Notes: generated from the letters alone by a model not told the origin. Counted from the stretch's first letter, positions 14,295 to 22,580 are shown. The stretch: 38,670 nucleotides of DNA from CAYMKL01 sp964390805 (GCA_964390805.1 CAYMKL010000065.1:1-38670); one strand, 5' to 3'. Numbers and translations: made by a program.

Positions 14295-15209
14295 TCATCT
14301 CCCGAAGCGCTTCTGAAATTCGATCACCCTCTCGGCCACCTCAACGCTCACTCGATGCTGAGCCTCGACGGTTGCCGCTCCGATGTGGGGTGAGCCGATT
14401 ACTTCATCCAACTCAAAGAGCTTGTTATCCTTGGGTGGCTCTTCAAGATAGACATCTAAAGCCGCTCCCTTTACTTTCCCTGACACAATCGCCTCGTAGA
14501 GGGCGTCCTCGTTAATGGTGCCCCCCCGTGCGCAGTTGATAATGTGCACGCCGTCTTTCATTATCTCGAACTGGGGGGCGCCGATCAGGTCGCGCGTCTC
14601 GTCGGTCAGTGGCAGGTGCATGGAGATGTAGTCGGCCCTTTGCAGCAGTTCTTCCAGGGAGACGAACTCCATCTCCAGCCCCCTGGGATCAGCGACGTAG
14701 GGATCGTAGGCGATGATGTCCATCCCCAAGGTCAGGGCCTTCTTAGCTACCAGCCAGCCGATGCGACCGTAGCCCACCAGGCCCAGCGTCTTGCCCGCGA
14801 TCTCGCTGCCGCTGAACTTCTTCTTCTCCCACTTCCCGGCCCTCATCGAGGCCGTGGTCTGCGGGAGACGGCGCGCCAGCGCGAGCAGATAGCCAACGGT
14901 CAACTCAGCCACCGCATTCGAACTGGCTGCGGGAGTGTTCATTACCTCGATACGTTTGGATTTGGCGTATTCGACGTCAATATTGTCCAGGCCCACGCCA
15001 GCGCGAACGATTAGCTTGAGGGTCTTGCCTGCCTCAATGATGGGCCTGCGCACTTTGGTGGCGCTGCGGACGACGATGACGTCGTAGCCGTTGATGCTTC
15101 TCTCCAGTTCCTCGGGGGCCAGGCCGATGTTGACGTCCACTTCGATGCCAGCCTGGCGCATCATCTCCACGCCTTCGTTGGCAATAGAATCGCTAACCAG
15201 GACTCTCAT
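14295..15209 (-). CDS. serA: D-3-phosphoglycerate dehydrogenase (short form)
   Basis: A 304-residue D-2-hydroxyacid dehydrogenase. The NAD-binding glycine motif GYGRIG is at 146-151. The catalytic Arg lies in 'NCARGGTINEDAL' and the catalytic His in 'GSPHIGAAT'. 'VRSATKVRRPIIEAG' and 'VRAGVGLDNID' are typical of SerA. It would oxidise 3-phosphoglycerate to 3-phosphohydroxypyruvate, the first step of serine synthesis. It ends soon after the catalytic domain, so it lacks the C-terminal ACT domain through which many SerA enzymes sense serine. Feedback control is therefore probably absent or different. A GGAGGT precedes the ATG. The neighbouring class V aminotransferase and SerK-like protein support the serine assignment over a generic 2-hydroxyacid dehydrogenase. 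Confidence 0.85.
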   Translation of the reverse strand: MRVLVSDSIANEGVEMMRQAGIEVDVNIGLAPEELERSINGYDVIVVRSATKVRRPIIEAGKTLKLIVRAGVGLDNIDVEYAKSKRIEVMNTPAASSNAVAELTVGYLLALARRLPQTTASMRAGKWEKKKFSGSEIAGKTLGLVGYGRIGWLVAKKALTLGMDIIAYDPYVADPRGLEMEFVSLEELLQRADYISMHLPLTDETRDLIGAPQFEIMKDGVHIINCARGGTINEDALYEAIVSGKVKGAALDVYLEEPPKDNKLFELDEVIGSPHIGAATVEAQHRVSVEVAERVIEFQKRFGR

Positions 15210-15249
15210 TGTCGAATTACCTCCATCGTTGATTTGCTGTCTGACACCA

Positions 15250-15588
15250 TCAAGGCTTTGCCACGAAATGTGTTTCTACATCGGCCAGGAACTCCTCGAA
15301 GTGGATGGGAGCGCAAGGCACGTGTTGATCTGGGTCATCGAATGGGTGTCTATGCCAGCCCATCTTGGCGTTGTCTACGCCGTAGAGCCTACGCTCTTCT
15401 TTCACCAACGCAAAAGCTACTTTGTCAGTTGTCACGTTGTAGAAGACATTGATGAACGTATTGGTGACTGCCAGGTGCACCCGAACACTGAGGATGTCGA
15501 CATCTACCATGCGCTCCTCAATACGGCTGACTGGGGGAGAGCGGTTGCAGGCTCGCTGCAACTTATACAGCAGTTGCCTCGTCGTCAT
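15250..15588 (-). CDS. TumE-like (DUF6516-type) toxin of a TA pair
   Basis: A 112-residue protein. The motif 'GVDNAKMGWHRHPFDDPDQH' followed by 'HFEEFLADVETHF' resembles TumE/DUF6516 proteins, small toxins paired with a short upstream antitoxin. The frame is open to 15660, but the ATG at 15588 overlaps the stop of the upstream gene (ATGA at 15585-15588), which fixes the start by coupling. The His residues in the HRHPF...H patch are candidate active-site residues. The biochemical activity of this group was not clear to me. The pair interrupts an otherwise metabolic operon. Confidence 0.6.
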   Translation of the reverse strand: MTTRQLLYKLQRACNRSPPVSRIEERMVDVDILSVRVHLAVTNTFINVFYNVTTDKVAFALVKEERRLYGVDNAKMGWHRHPFDDPDQHVPCAPIHFEEFLADVETHFVAKP

Positions 15589-15899
15589 GGCAGCCACGCG
15601 AAGCTCTCCATCAACCGCCGACGGCGTGTAACTAGTGACTCCCATTCCAGGTAGTCCCACTCCGCTTGATAGGCGTAGTGTCCCTCTCGATCTTCAGTCT
15701 CCCATATCTGTTTGTACGCTTCGAAGGGCATCCCATACTTCTCTTCGTACCGACGAAGGATGGCATCAATCTCGGCCAGCTTCTGACGTGCGTAGTCGCG
15801 CATCATCAGGGTCAGTGCCACGTCGGTCCGTGCCTCCCCTGTCAACTCTGTGAGAGCCCGCATGGTCTCTTTGGGCAATACGACTGCCGCTTCACTCAT
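15585..15899 (-). CDS. Putative antitoxin partner of the TumE-like protein
   Basis: A 104-residue charged, mostly helical protein. Residues 5-35 look like a short ribbon-helix-helix or helical DNA-binding start (VVLPKETMRALTELTG..). A long basic/acidic helix follows (YARQKLAEIDAILRRYEEKYG), with a Tyr/Trp-rich C-terminal part. It has a strong GGGAGGTG ribosome site and overlaps the toxin gene by four bases. Position, size and coupling support an antitoxin role; the sequence alone does not prove it. It begins 26 bases after the class V aminotransferase stop. Confidence 0.55.
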   Translation of the reverse strand: MSEAAVVLPKETMRALTELTGEARTDVALTLMMRDYARQKLAEIDAILRRYEEKYGMPFEAYKQIWETEDREGHYAYQAEWDYLEWESLVTRRRRLMESFAWLP

Positions 15900-15925
15900 A
15901 CCTGCACCTCCCTGTCGAACTCGTG

Positions 15926-17011
15926 CTATAGATTCCAGATCTCCTCAATCAGCCCCGTGAGCCAGCGCATGTCGTCCAGGGTGAGGTCGCCCATGTGGGC
16001 GATGCGGAAGATCTGGCCCTTGAGCTTGCCGTAGCCATCGCCGATCACCGCTCCGTGTTTGGCCAGGGCTTTGTTCAGCTCGGGCACGCTGAGGCCCCTG
16101 GTGTTCACGATGGTGGTGAGGGTGTTGGAAAGGTAGCGCTCGTTGGCGTAGAGGGCGAAGTGCCGGCGGCCCCAATCGCGGGTGAACTCGGCCATGTCAA
16201 TGTGCCGCTGAAAGCGAGCCTCCAGCCCCTCGGCCAGGATGTCGTCCATTTGCTTGTTCAGGGCGAAGAAATGGCTGATGCTTGGAGTGGCCGGGGTCTG
16301 GTTCCTCTGGTAGTACTTGAGCATCACGTGGAAGTCGAAATACCAACCTCGATTCTTCACCTCCTGGGCTCGGTCGAGGGCCTTCTGGCTGACGGAGCAC
16401 ACGGTGAGACCGGGCGGCAGGGCGAAGGCTTTCTGCACCCCGGCGATGCAGACGTCTATGCCCAGCTTGTCCACCTCGATCTTAGCTCCGGCCATGGAGC
16501 TGACGGCATCGAGTAGCCAGCAGACGTCGGGGTATTTCTTCATGACCTCGGCGAGTTCGTAAAGGTTATTCATTACGCCGGTGGAGGTCTCGTTGTGCGT
16601 CACAGTGATGGCGTCGTACTGGCCGCCGGACAGCTTGGCCTCAAGCAGCTCCGGGGTAATGGCCTGGCCCCAGTCCACCTCCAGGACATCGGCCTCCTTG
16701 CCATTGGCCAGAACCATCTCGTGCCAGCGGGCGCCAAAGGCTCCGTTGATGGTGCACAGCACTTTCCTAGGCGAGGTTTTCCGCCCGTCTCTGACGCAAT
16801 TCCGCACCGCCCCTTCCATGACGCCCGAAGAAGCGGAAGTAAACAGAAAAACCACATTCTCTGTGTAGAGCAGCTTTTGTACTTTGGATGTCGCCTCGGC
16901 CTGGAGGTCTGCGTACTCTGTAGAACGATGGCCGATCATCGGCCTGGCCATTTCTTGCAGGACTTCGTCCCGCACGTGGGTTGGGCCAGGGATAAAGAGT
17001 TTCTTGTACAT
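15926..17011 (-). CDS. Class V aminotransferase (serine-pyruvate / alanine-glyoxylate / phosphoserine type)
   Basis: A 361-residue fold-type I PLP enzyme of the class V group. It has 'FIPGPTHV' at the start, D168 in 'WLLDAVSSMAG' and the PLP lysine K194 in 'GVQKAFALPPG'. Relatives include alanine-glyoxylate and serine-pyruvate aminotransferases and the archaeal-type enzyme proposed to act as phosphoserine aminotransferase. Being upstream of serA in one operon, it is most simply read as the enzyme making phosphoserine from 3-phosphohydroxypyruvate and glutamate. Glyoxylate use is the main alternative. A near-consensus promoter (17042-17070) and a GAGGAGG ribosome site precede the ATG. Confidence 0.85.
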   Translation of the reverse strand: MYKKLFIPGPTHVRDEVLQEMARPMIGHRSTEYADLQAEATSKVQKLLYTENVVFLFTSASSGVMEGAVRNCVRDGRKTSPRKVLCTINGAFGARWHEMVLANGKEADVLEVDWGQAITPELLEAKLSGGQYDAITVTHNETSTGVMNNLYELAEVMKKYPDVCWLLDAVSSMAGAKIEVDKLGIDVCIAGVQKAFALPPGLTVCSVSQKALDRAQEVKNRGWYFDFHVMLKYYQRNQTPATPSISHFFALNKQMDDILAEGLEARFQRHIDMAEFTRDWGRRHFALYANERYLSNTLTTIVNTRGLSVPELNKALAKHGAVIGDGYGKLKGQIFRIAHMGDLTLDDMRWLTGLIEEIWNL

Positions 17012-17041
17012 CGTTCGCCTCCTCGTACTCTGTTACCAAGT

Positions 17042-17070
17042 ATTATATACTGGACAGCTAACAGCGTCAA
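17042..17070 (-). promoter_or_regulatory. Promoter of the serine-type operon
   Basis: Minus strand: TTGACG (17065-17070), 17-base spacer, TATAAT (17042-17047). It probably drives the aminotransferase, the TA pair, serA and the SerK-like gene. Confidence 0.75.
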
Positions 17071-17097
17071 GCGCGCTATCACTCAACCGCAGATGCT

Positions 17098-18138
17098 CTA
17101 CAGCTTGGCTGTCTCCTCGACCGCCCGGCGCGCTGCTGCCAGATTGGCATCGGGAGTGGGGCCCCTGATCACACAGGCCGGTGCCAGGATGAAGCCCGTT
17201 CGCCCAGCCTGGGCGATGGCATCGTGCGCCTCGGCCACGACGTCTTCTGCTGTGCCATCCAGCAGTGTCTCTAGTGACAGGCCCCCGGCCAGTGCTCTCT
17301 TGGTCATCTGGCGTGCCTCGGCCAGGCTGGGGCCACTGACGCGATCCGCCCAGTTGATCACGTCTACGGGATAATCAGCCACCAGATCGAGCATCAGATT
17401 TTGCTCGCACTCACGCGGCCTGGTTAGCCGTGGCTGGCACACATGCAGCATCGTTACCCGTGACTTGCCCGCCAACGACTCCAGAACCGGCAGATCATAG
17501 GCTGCGCCAAACTCCTCGTATTCTTCGCGGCTCAGGGCGTTGTAGTTGGCCATCTGGGTGGCAAAAAAGAAACCCGAGGCGCCCGCTTCCAGGCAAGCAG
17601 CGGTGAAGCCCTGTAGGACATCGCGGATGATTGCCAGGCCGGCGTGAAGCTGGCGCGGCGACTGACGCAGATCTTCGATGACCCGCTCTCCAGAGACTCC
17701 GTCCCCACACAGCTTGTAGGCGATGGTCAGGGGGCTGAAGACGGTCATTATGAACGGCGCCGTCCCGTTTAGACCGGCCGCCACGTGGTGGATCATCTCC
17801 AATTCCCGCCTCAAAGCCCCTTTGGTAACGTCCAGTCGAGGCAGCGTTTTCCACCCTTCAGCCGAAGCTATCACCGGTTGCACTGCCAAGGGCGAGAAGT
17901 CGTCATCGGTACCGAAACGGATCGTAGCTCCCCAGTCCTGAATAGGATAGAGCCCGCTTGGCATCAGCTTGATCAGGTCGGTGTCGAACTGCCGATGCAA
18001 GGCCAGGGTGATCTCGGCCAGTTGGCCGGGCGCCCGGTCCTGCAGATGATAGTGCTTCCACAAAGCGATCGGTACCCGATCAACCTCTTCTCCATGTAGC
18101 GCTGCTTCGACTCTTTCCCATTTACTCATTTTCTTCAT
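17098..18138 (-). CDS. Uroporphyrinogen-decarboxylase-family protein
   Basis: A 346-residue TIM-barrel protein of the UroD superfamily, which includes heme-pathway UroD and corrinoid or coenzyme-M methyltransferases (MtaA/MtbA). It starts with the usual 'RVEAALHGEEVDRVPIALW'. No other heme genes are nearby. The residues 'MLHVCQP' and 'INWADRVSGPSLAEARQM' fit the family C-terminal half, where methyltransferases hold a zinc-binding His/Cys set. A methyltransferase-like role is therefore as likely as decarboxylation. The ATG overlaps the stop of the upstream phosphatase-family gene (ATGA at 18135-18138), so the two are translated together. The function is not assignable further. Confidence 0.75.
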   Translation of the reverse strand: MKKMSKWERVEAALHGEEVDRVPIALWKHYHLQDRAPGQLAEITLALHRQFDTDLIKLMPSGLYPIQDWGATIRFGTDDDFSPLAVQPVIASAEGWKTLPRLDVTKGALRRELEMIHHVAAGLNGTAPFIMTVFSPLTIAYKLCGDGVSGERVIEDLRQSPRQLHAGLAIIRDVLQGFTAACLEAGASGFFFATQMANYNALSREEYEEFGAAYDLPVLESLAGKSRVTMLHVCQPRLTRPRECEQNLMLDLVADYPVDVINWADRVSGPSLAEARQMTKRALAGGLSLETLLDGTAEDVVAEAHDAIAQAGRTGFILAPACVIRGPTPDANLAAARRAVEETAKL

Positions 18139-19988
18139 CGTTGTCTGTGATCTCCTTCTTCTGATTTTCCTCCGCCAGCTCCATCAAGGTAAGCCGCGAA
18201 GTGGGGGTATAGATCCTTAGCGTTGCTCACCTCTTCCAAATCCAGGTCCAGCTCGCTGGGATACATGATGAAGGGGTAGTCCTGGGGGCCGCCCAGGCCG
18301 CCATGACTGGCCACTTGATTCTCGAAGCAGACCACCTCCCCGTCCCCGCGCCAGGCGCCGAAGATGACGATGTCGCCACTGTGGGGGAACCAGGCCAACT
18401 GGCGCAACTGGCTCGCGGCGAGCTCTGGTTCTGGAAGGGAGAGCAGAGGATTCTGGCCGCGAACCTCCTCCCCCCCCTTACTCCCCCCAGATAGGGGGGG
18501 GAGAGCCAGCGTTCCATCTTTGCCTACGATGACTGCCTCCCCCTCCTCGCGCCCCACCACCAGGCCGATGCCTTCGTGGACGATGAGCCTGTTGAGCAAT
18601 TCGGGGTAGATGAGGGCGATCTCGCTCAGGTTCATCGGGCGGGGGGCGACGTTGAAATAGACGTGGGACATGGAGCCGGAGTTTCGGACAACGATGTCGC
18701 CCCTTTTGCTGAGGTCCCAGGAGGTGTCTTCATCCACTTCGGCGGAGCTCAGTGCAGGGTCCACAACCAGCCTCTTGTCCACGAAACGATAGGCAGCTTG
18801 CACCAGGCTGGCGCCTCGCTCGGAGAGCCGGGCTTCTATTCCCTTCAGTTCCTCCAGCAGAAACAGAGCTTTGGCCGCCGACGGCCTCTCATCGCCTCCG
18901 CGCTCATCGGTGAAGACGCCTTCGCCTATCTGCTCAGCGATGTATTGGCCCAAGGTGCGACCGAAGGCCTTTTTGAAGGGGATGGAGGGAGTCAGGCCGT
19001 GATCCGACAGGACGTACAGGTCGTAGTGCCGCTTTCGATACTGGGTCCTCATGCGGTCAATCTGCTTGATCTGGTTATCAATACCTCGCAAGGCTTTGAG
19101 CGCGTCGGGGCTGCCTATTTTGAAATGGTGAGCGACCTCGTCATAGCTGTAGTAGTTGGTGTAGATGGCTGGCATGCCGCGGTAAATGTCTATCAGGCAG
19201 GCGAAAGTCTGTATCTCGCGGAAGACGACGTTGGTGATGATCTGCAGAAAGGGGGAGAGGACGCTAAAGGGTCGGTGATAACTGGGGACGAAAAGGGCAA
19301 CGAACCGTTTGCCCAGATCAAAGAGATACCCCCATAGGGAGAGCAGGATGACTCGCAGTACCCGCAAAGGGCTGAGCAGGAACAGGAGCAGGAACCCAAC
19401 GCCCCGCACGTTCTCGAAGAAGCGCTGGCTGCTCATCGCACCCAGAGTGAAAAGGGAGAGCCGGGCGTCGCCGTCAAACATGTTCACGTAGCTGGAGCCG
19501 CCCTGCAGGATGCCCCGCCGACCGGTGGAGATGCGGTCTTGCATGGCCTTGACCAGGCCAGGCAGCTTGCAGACCACTGAGGTGTTGCTCTCCTTCTCGT
19601 ACCAGCGGAAGGCGGGGATGTCGAAGTTGTTGCCAAACATGATGCCCGCCTGGGCTGCGGGGGTGGTGCTGGGCAGTCCGCAGCGCCAGCGAGCTAGCTT
19701 GAAAGTCGTGCCCTGATCCCTGTCCTGAGCCACATTGAAGGGTTGCGGAAGGGCCTTCCTCTCTCCCAGCAGACGCTTCATGTGTGGGGCATAGCCTTTG
19801 GCCATAGCTTCGCGTAGATGGTCATAGGCCAGGCCATCTATCTGGAGGATGATGAAACCCCGTTTCTGGGCGTTGACGTGGCTCTCTTCCAGACCCATGC
19901 TCTCGGCAATGGCCGCATACTTCCGCGAATAGTATAGGTTGGCCAAGGCATTGAAGAGGTCAACGATTTTCCTGGTGAACCAAGTCAT
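18135..19988 (-). CDS. Alkaline-phosphatase-superfamily membrane phosphodiesterase
   Basis: A 617-residue protein related to nucleotide pyrophosphatase/phosphodiesterases. Likely metal ligands and nucleophile follow the family order: D in 'ILQIDGLAYDHL', Thr in 'PSTTPAAQAGIMFG', D and H in 'YDEVAHHF', D and H in 'VLSDHGLTPS', and a last H in 'SMSHVYFN'. Residues about 200-250 are strongly hydrophobic (FLLLFLLSPLRVLRVILL), suggesting two membrane segments in the middle of the protein. It would hydrolyse a phosphoester at the membrane. Two repeats are read in frame: 19719-19742 (QPFNVAQDRD, just before the nucleophile) and about 18462-18505 (LPPLSGGSKGGEE). Whether the first affects activity is unknown. 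It is co-translated with the UroD-family gene. Confidence 0.8.
   Translation of the reverse strand: MTWFTRKIVDLFNALANLYYSRKYAAIAESMGLEESHVNAQKRGFIILQIDGLAYDHLREAMAKGYAPHMKRLLGERKALPQPFNVAQDRDQGTTFKLARWRCGLPSTTPAAQAGIMFGNNFDIPAFRWYEKESNTSVVCKLPGLVKAMQDRISTGRRGILQGGSSYVNMFDGDARLSLFTLGAMSSQRFFENVRGVGFLLLFLLSPLRVLRVILLSLWGYLFDLGKRFVALFVPSYHRPFSVLSPFLQIITNVVFREIQTFACLIDIYRGMPAIYTNYYSYDEVAHHFKIGSPDALKALRGIDNQIKQIDRMRTQYRKRHYDLYVLSDHGLTPSIPFKKAFGRTLGQYIAEQIGEGVFTDERGGDERPSAAKALFLLEELKGIEARLSERGASLVQAAYRFVDKRLVVDPALSSAEVDEDTSWDLSKRGDIVVRNSGSMSHVYFNVAPRPMNLSEIALIYPELLNRLIVHEGIGLVVGREEGEAVIVGKDGTLALPPLSGGSKGGEEVRGQNPLLSLPEPELAASQLRQLAWFPHSGDIVIFGAWRGDGEVVCFENQVASHGGLGGPQDYPFIMYPSELDLDLEEVSNAKDLYPHFAAYLDGAGGGKSEEGDHRQR
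18462..18505. repeat. GC-rich C-run/G-run palindrome in a coding region
   Basis: A C-tract followed by TTACTCC and a G-tract, able to fold back, is read in frame in the phosphodiesterase gene as a Gly/Ser/Pro insert. It belongs to the same compositional family as 104-124, 6406-6600 and 24880-24982. Confidence 0.6.
19719..19742. repeat. Interspersed repeat, TTCGA/GCTCAGGACAGG family
   Basis: In-frame copy with one change in the TCGA core (TTGA). It encodes FNVAQDRD near the N-terminal catalytic region of the phosphodiesterase-family protein. Confidence 0.7.
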
Positions 19989-20050
19989 AAGGAGAATCCC
20001 TCAACCGGACTTCGAGACCGCCGAATAGAATTCGGCGTCTAAAGCTGAAA

Positions 20051-20091
20051 AGACCCCTCAGGGTCTAATTCCAGCGCCTGAGGGCGCTTTT
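20051..20091. terminator. Paired hairpins between the dehydratase and phosphodiesterase genes
   Basis: Hairpin 1 (AGACCC, CTCA loop, GGGTCT at 20051-20066) is followed on the minus strand by CTTTTC, so it can end the dehydratase transcript. Hairpin 2 (AGCGCC, TGAG loop, GGCGCT at 20073-20088) is followed on the plus strand by TTTTC. Together they look like a bidirectional terminator. A third 7-bp hairpin (GCCGAAT/ATTCGGC) lies at about 20021-20037. Confidence 0.65.
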
Positions 20092-20109
20092 CAACTTCAG
20101 ACGGGGATT

Positions 20110-21330
20110 TCAAATCCTCGGCTCTTGCGCCGCCAGCGTCTCCATAAACGCCTGGATCCTGGTCTTCAGTGGCTCCTCGGCGTAGGCGCGCGTGTCTGCC
20201 ATATCGGCTTCCAGAATGAGGCCGGGCTTGCCTGTGCGCTGGGAGATGATGCGGCGAAGGTCGTACTGGCCCAGCGAGTAGGGCTTACAACTGCGGTTGG
20301 AGTGGAAGACGATTCCGTCTACTTGAAACCGCTCCGCCAAATCAACCATGATCTCCGCTCTGGCTGGCAAGCTCTGGTTGATGTAGACCGAGGTGTAGGT
20401 GCGGGCTAGCCCTTCGATGGGTTCGCTCAGCTCAACCGATGTAGACCAGCCGTTGGTGTAGGTGTCCACCACAAAACAGGCCCCGAAGTCAACGAAGTAG
20501 CCGAAGAAGCGGAAAAGTCGGTACCATAAGGCGATGTTGTCCCACAGCAAGCGGTAGCGTTCCTCAGGGATGGCACCTATTCCCTTCTCTACCCGTTCTT
20601 CCACCTCCGCCTTGAGCTTCTCATAGAAGCTTACTGCTTCTTCTGTGCCCCGCAACACGACGATGGGAGCCATGTTGACGAAAAGGTCGGGAGCATTGAG
20701 GGGCGAAGGCCGGGCCTGGCACAGGTCTCGAATCTCCCCCCAAAGGCCGACGGCGCGATTGGATAGCTCCAGGGTCTCCATGAACTTCTTCTGCTTCAGC
20801 TTGCGGCCCGTGTGTCTACCCAGCCAGGCGATGAATTCCTCTAGTTGGGCGGCCACGTACTGGACGCTGTGTTCTTCTATCTGGGGGCCGTGGATGAAAG
20901 GGGTGTCCAGGACGAAGAGGGGGACGTGGTGGTATTGGGCCAGGGCCTGGTACCACTTCAGGGCCGTGCCGCAGATGTTGTTGCAGGCCACCAGGAGGTC
21001 GGGCTTGGGGAGGCCACCCATCGGCGCATCCTGCCTGTCTAGCACCGAGCCGATGTGGCTCCGCGCATAGGAGCAGAGGTCCTGAGAATAGCCCTGGGCC
21101 TCGGCTACCTGACATAAAGAGGTTGCCACTCTTCGGGCCCCGCAGAGGGCTCCGTAGTTCTCCGGGTAGACCGAGGCGATGCCCATGGCTGCCAGGATCT
21201 CGATGGGCGCGCCGCTGGTCACCCAGGCCAGAGGCTTGAGCCTGCCGATGACCTTGCTCTTGGTGTAGTAGCGGGTCATCAGCTTGTTGAGGTCTTTGGC
21301 GGTGCGCAGTTTCTTGTATTTTCTGGCCAT
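20110..21330 (-). CDS. 2-hydroxyacyl-CoA dehydratase-family subunit (second gene)
   Basis: A 406-residue protein of the HgdB/BcrB-BcrC/FldBC family, whose subunits carry iron-sulfur clusters and dehydrate 2-hydroxyacyl-CoA or reduce benzoyl-CoA after ATP-driven electron transfer. Candidate cluster cysteines are in 'ALCGARRVATSLCQ', 'LLVACNNICGTALKW' and 'HSNRSCKPYSLGQYD'. The frame opens at 21381, but the ATG at 21330 has AGGAG six bases before it and follows the upstream gene's stop by two bases. It forms an alpha/beta pair with that gene. No activator ATPase (HgdC-like) is in the window. Substrate unknown. Confidence 0.83.
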   Translation of the reverse strand: MARKYKKLRTAKDLNKLMTRYYTKSKVIGRLKPLAWVTSGAPIEILAAMGIASVYPENYGALCGARRVATSLCQVAEAQGYSQDLCSYARSHIGSVLDRQDAPMGGLPKPDLLVACNNICGTALKWYQALAQYHHVPLFVLDTPFIHGPQIEEHSVQYVAAQLEEFIAWLGRHTGRKLKQKKFMETLELSNRAVGLWGEIRDLCQARPSPLNAPDLFVNMAPIVVLRGTEEAVSFYEKLKAEVEERVEKGIGAIPEERYRLLWDNIALWYRLFRFFGYFVDFGACFVVDTYTNGWSTSVELSEPIEGLARTYTSVYINQSLPARAEIMVDLAERFQVDGIVFHSNRSCKPYSLGQYDLRRIISQRTGKPGLILEADMADTRAYAEEPLKTRIQAFMETLAAQEPRI

Positions 21331-21332
21331 GG

Positions 21333-22508
21333 CTACTCCTGCTTGATCATTTCCAAGAACGCTTGCAGGCGGGTGCGCCATTGCTCGATGGCAGGGGCGT
21401 GTTCCATCTCCAGTCGCAGGTGGGGCACAGCAGCGGCGTCGAGCTTTTCCTTCACGATGGCATAGTCGAAAGCATGGGGATCGCAGAACTTCTGCAGGAC
21501 GAAGACGATGCCATCGGCCCTGGCCCTTCGACTGGGCCCTTCGGCAAGCTCAGGACACTGCTCAGGACAGGCCTCGTTGAACAGCTTCAGGAGGTGTTCG
21601 CCTGGCTGGCGGTCGGGATGGTACTTGGCAGGGCAGGGCAGGCGACGGATGTAACGAGCGGCCAGGGCGGAGATGGGATCGCCATCGGCCTCGACAGGCT
21701 GAGCGAAGTAGCGGCTACCTGTGCACAGGTCGTCCCCCACAATTCGAGCGCCTAACTCCTCCACGATGGTCAGGATAGCCGGATCGTCCAGGATGGCGCC
21801 GACGAGGATGAGGCCAGGCCCTTCTTGAGGAATCCGCTCCTCTTCGACCAGGAGCTCAACCAGTTCTCCTAGAAGCTGGTTGTATTCCTCCAAAGGCATG
21901 ATGAAACCCGCGCCGGTGGCAGCGAAGAGTTCAAGCGCGGTGAGCCTGTCGCGTAGATCGTACAGTCGGGCCAGAAGGCGGCGCTTCTCATTGTACAACT
22001 CGATGCTCGCCCTGATGGCCTGGTCGCTGATCTCCTGGCCGGTGAGCTTTTCCAAAGAGTGGCGAAAGCGTTGCAGTTCGGCGATGAGGTAGGGCCGCGT
22101 GCTGGGGGAAGAGAGGCGCACGGGCTGGACGATGGTTTCCACGTAGAGGTCAGGGAAGCTCATCTGCCAGATGTCGGCCAGGGCCTGGATGGTGTCGCAG
22201 GTGTGGGGAAACACGACCCCATGCAGGAAGCTCAGATCGCCGCGCAGGGCTTGATCCAACGCGCTGCGACAGAGGGCGCAGGTGTAGTTTTGCAGATGAG
22301 CATCGGCGCGGCTGGGGGTTTGGTCGCCAGAACGAATGCGCAGTGGCGCGAATCCGGCGGCGTGAAGGATCTCTTCTGGGACGTAGGTGCAGAAATAGCC
22401 CATAGTCCGATGACCGGGGTAGCGGTCGGACCAATTGGGGTAGGGGGTCTCTTGGGCCTCTGTAAGAGCGCCCAGGATTTGCGTTAATCTTCGGTTATTG
22501 GCAGTCAT
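21333..22508 (-). CDS. 2-hydroxyacyl-CoA dehydratase-family subunit (first gene)
   Basis: A 391-residue partner of the previous entry. It shows 'HRTMGYFCTYVPEEILHAAGFAPLRI' type sequence, 'YTCALCRSALDQAL' and 'FPHTCDTIQ', all standard for this family and probably providing cluster ligands. 'FVLQKFCDPHAFD' near the C terminus is the usual final Cys region. An in-frame repeat (21524-21571) inserts ACPEQCPELAEGPSRRA between two C-terminal strands. I chose the ATG at 22508 (AAGGGAAAAGGC upstream) over a GTG at 22529. Together the two genes would make a heterodimeric radical dehydratase or reductase that needs an activator encoded elsewhere. Confidence 0.83.
   Translation of the reverse strand: MTANNRRLTQILGALTEAQETPYPNWSDRYPGHRTMGYFCTYVPEEILHAAGFAPLRIRSGDQTPSRADAHLQNYTCALCRSALDQALRGDLSFLHGVVFPHTCDTIQALADIWQMSFPDLYVETIVQPVRLSSPSTRPYLIAELQRFRHSLEKLTGQEISDQAIRASIELYNEKRRLLARLYDLRDRLTALELFAATGAGFIMPLEEYNQLLGELVELLVEEERIPQEGPGLILVGAILDDPAILTIVEELGARIVGDDLCTGSRYFAQPVEADGDPISALAARYIRRLPCPAKYHPDRQPGEHLLKLFNEACPEQCPELAEGPSRRARADGIVFVLQKFCDPHAFDYAIVKEKLDAAAVPHLRLEMEHAPAIEQWRTRLQAFLEMIKQE
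21524..21571. repeat. Compound copy of the TTCGA/GCTCAGGACAGG repeat
   Basis: Nested units: CCCTTCGACTGGG, CCCTTCGGCAAGCTCAGGAC, then CTGCTCAGGACAGG. It looks like one copy inserted in another. Read in frame in the dehydratase gene. Confidence 0.75.
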
Positions 22509-22551
22509 GCCTTTTCCCTTACCACCCACTACAGCGGATTGAGAAAGAAGC

Positions 22552-22577
22552 GGATACTTCGCCAGGCTCAGTACAGG
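22552..22577. repeat. Decayed TTCGA/GCTCAGGACAGG repeat, intergenic
   Basis: GGATACTTCGCCAGGCTCAG followed by TACAGG matches the family with several changes. It is the only clearly intergenic copy seen and lies upstream of the dehydratase pair. Confidence 0.6.
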
Positions 22578-22580
22578 TTT

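Noticed and set aside
17098..18138. Heme-pathway HemE
   Set aside because: The gene is coupled to a phosphodiesterase-family gene with no other heme genes, and the family has many methyltransferase-like members, so hemE is not assigned.
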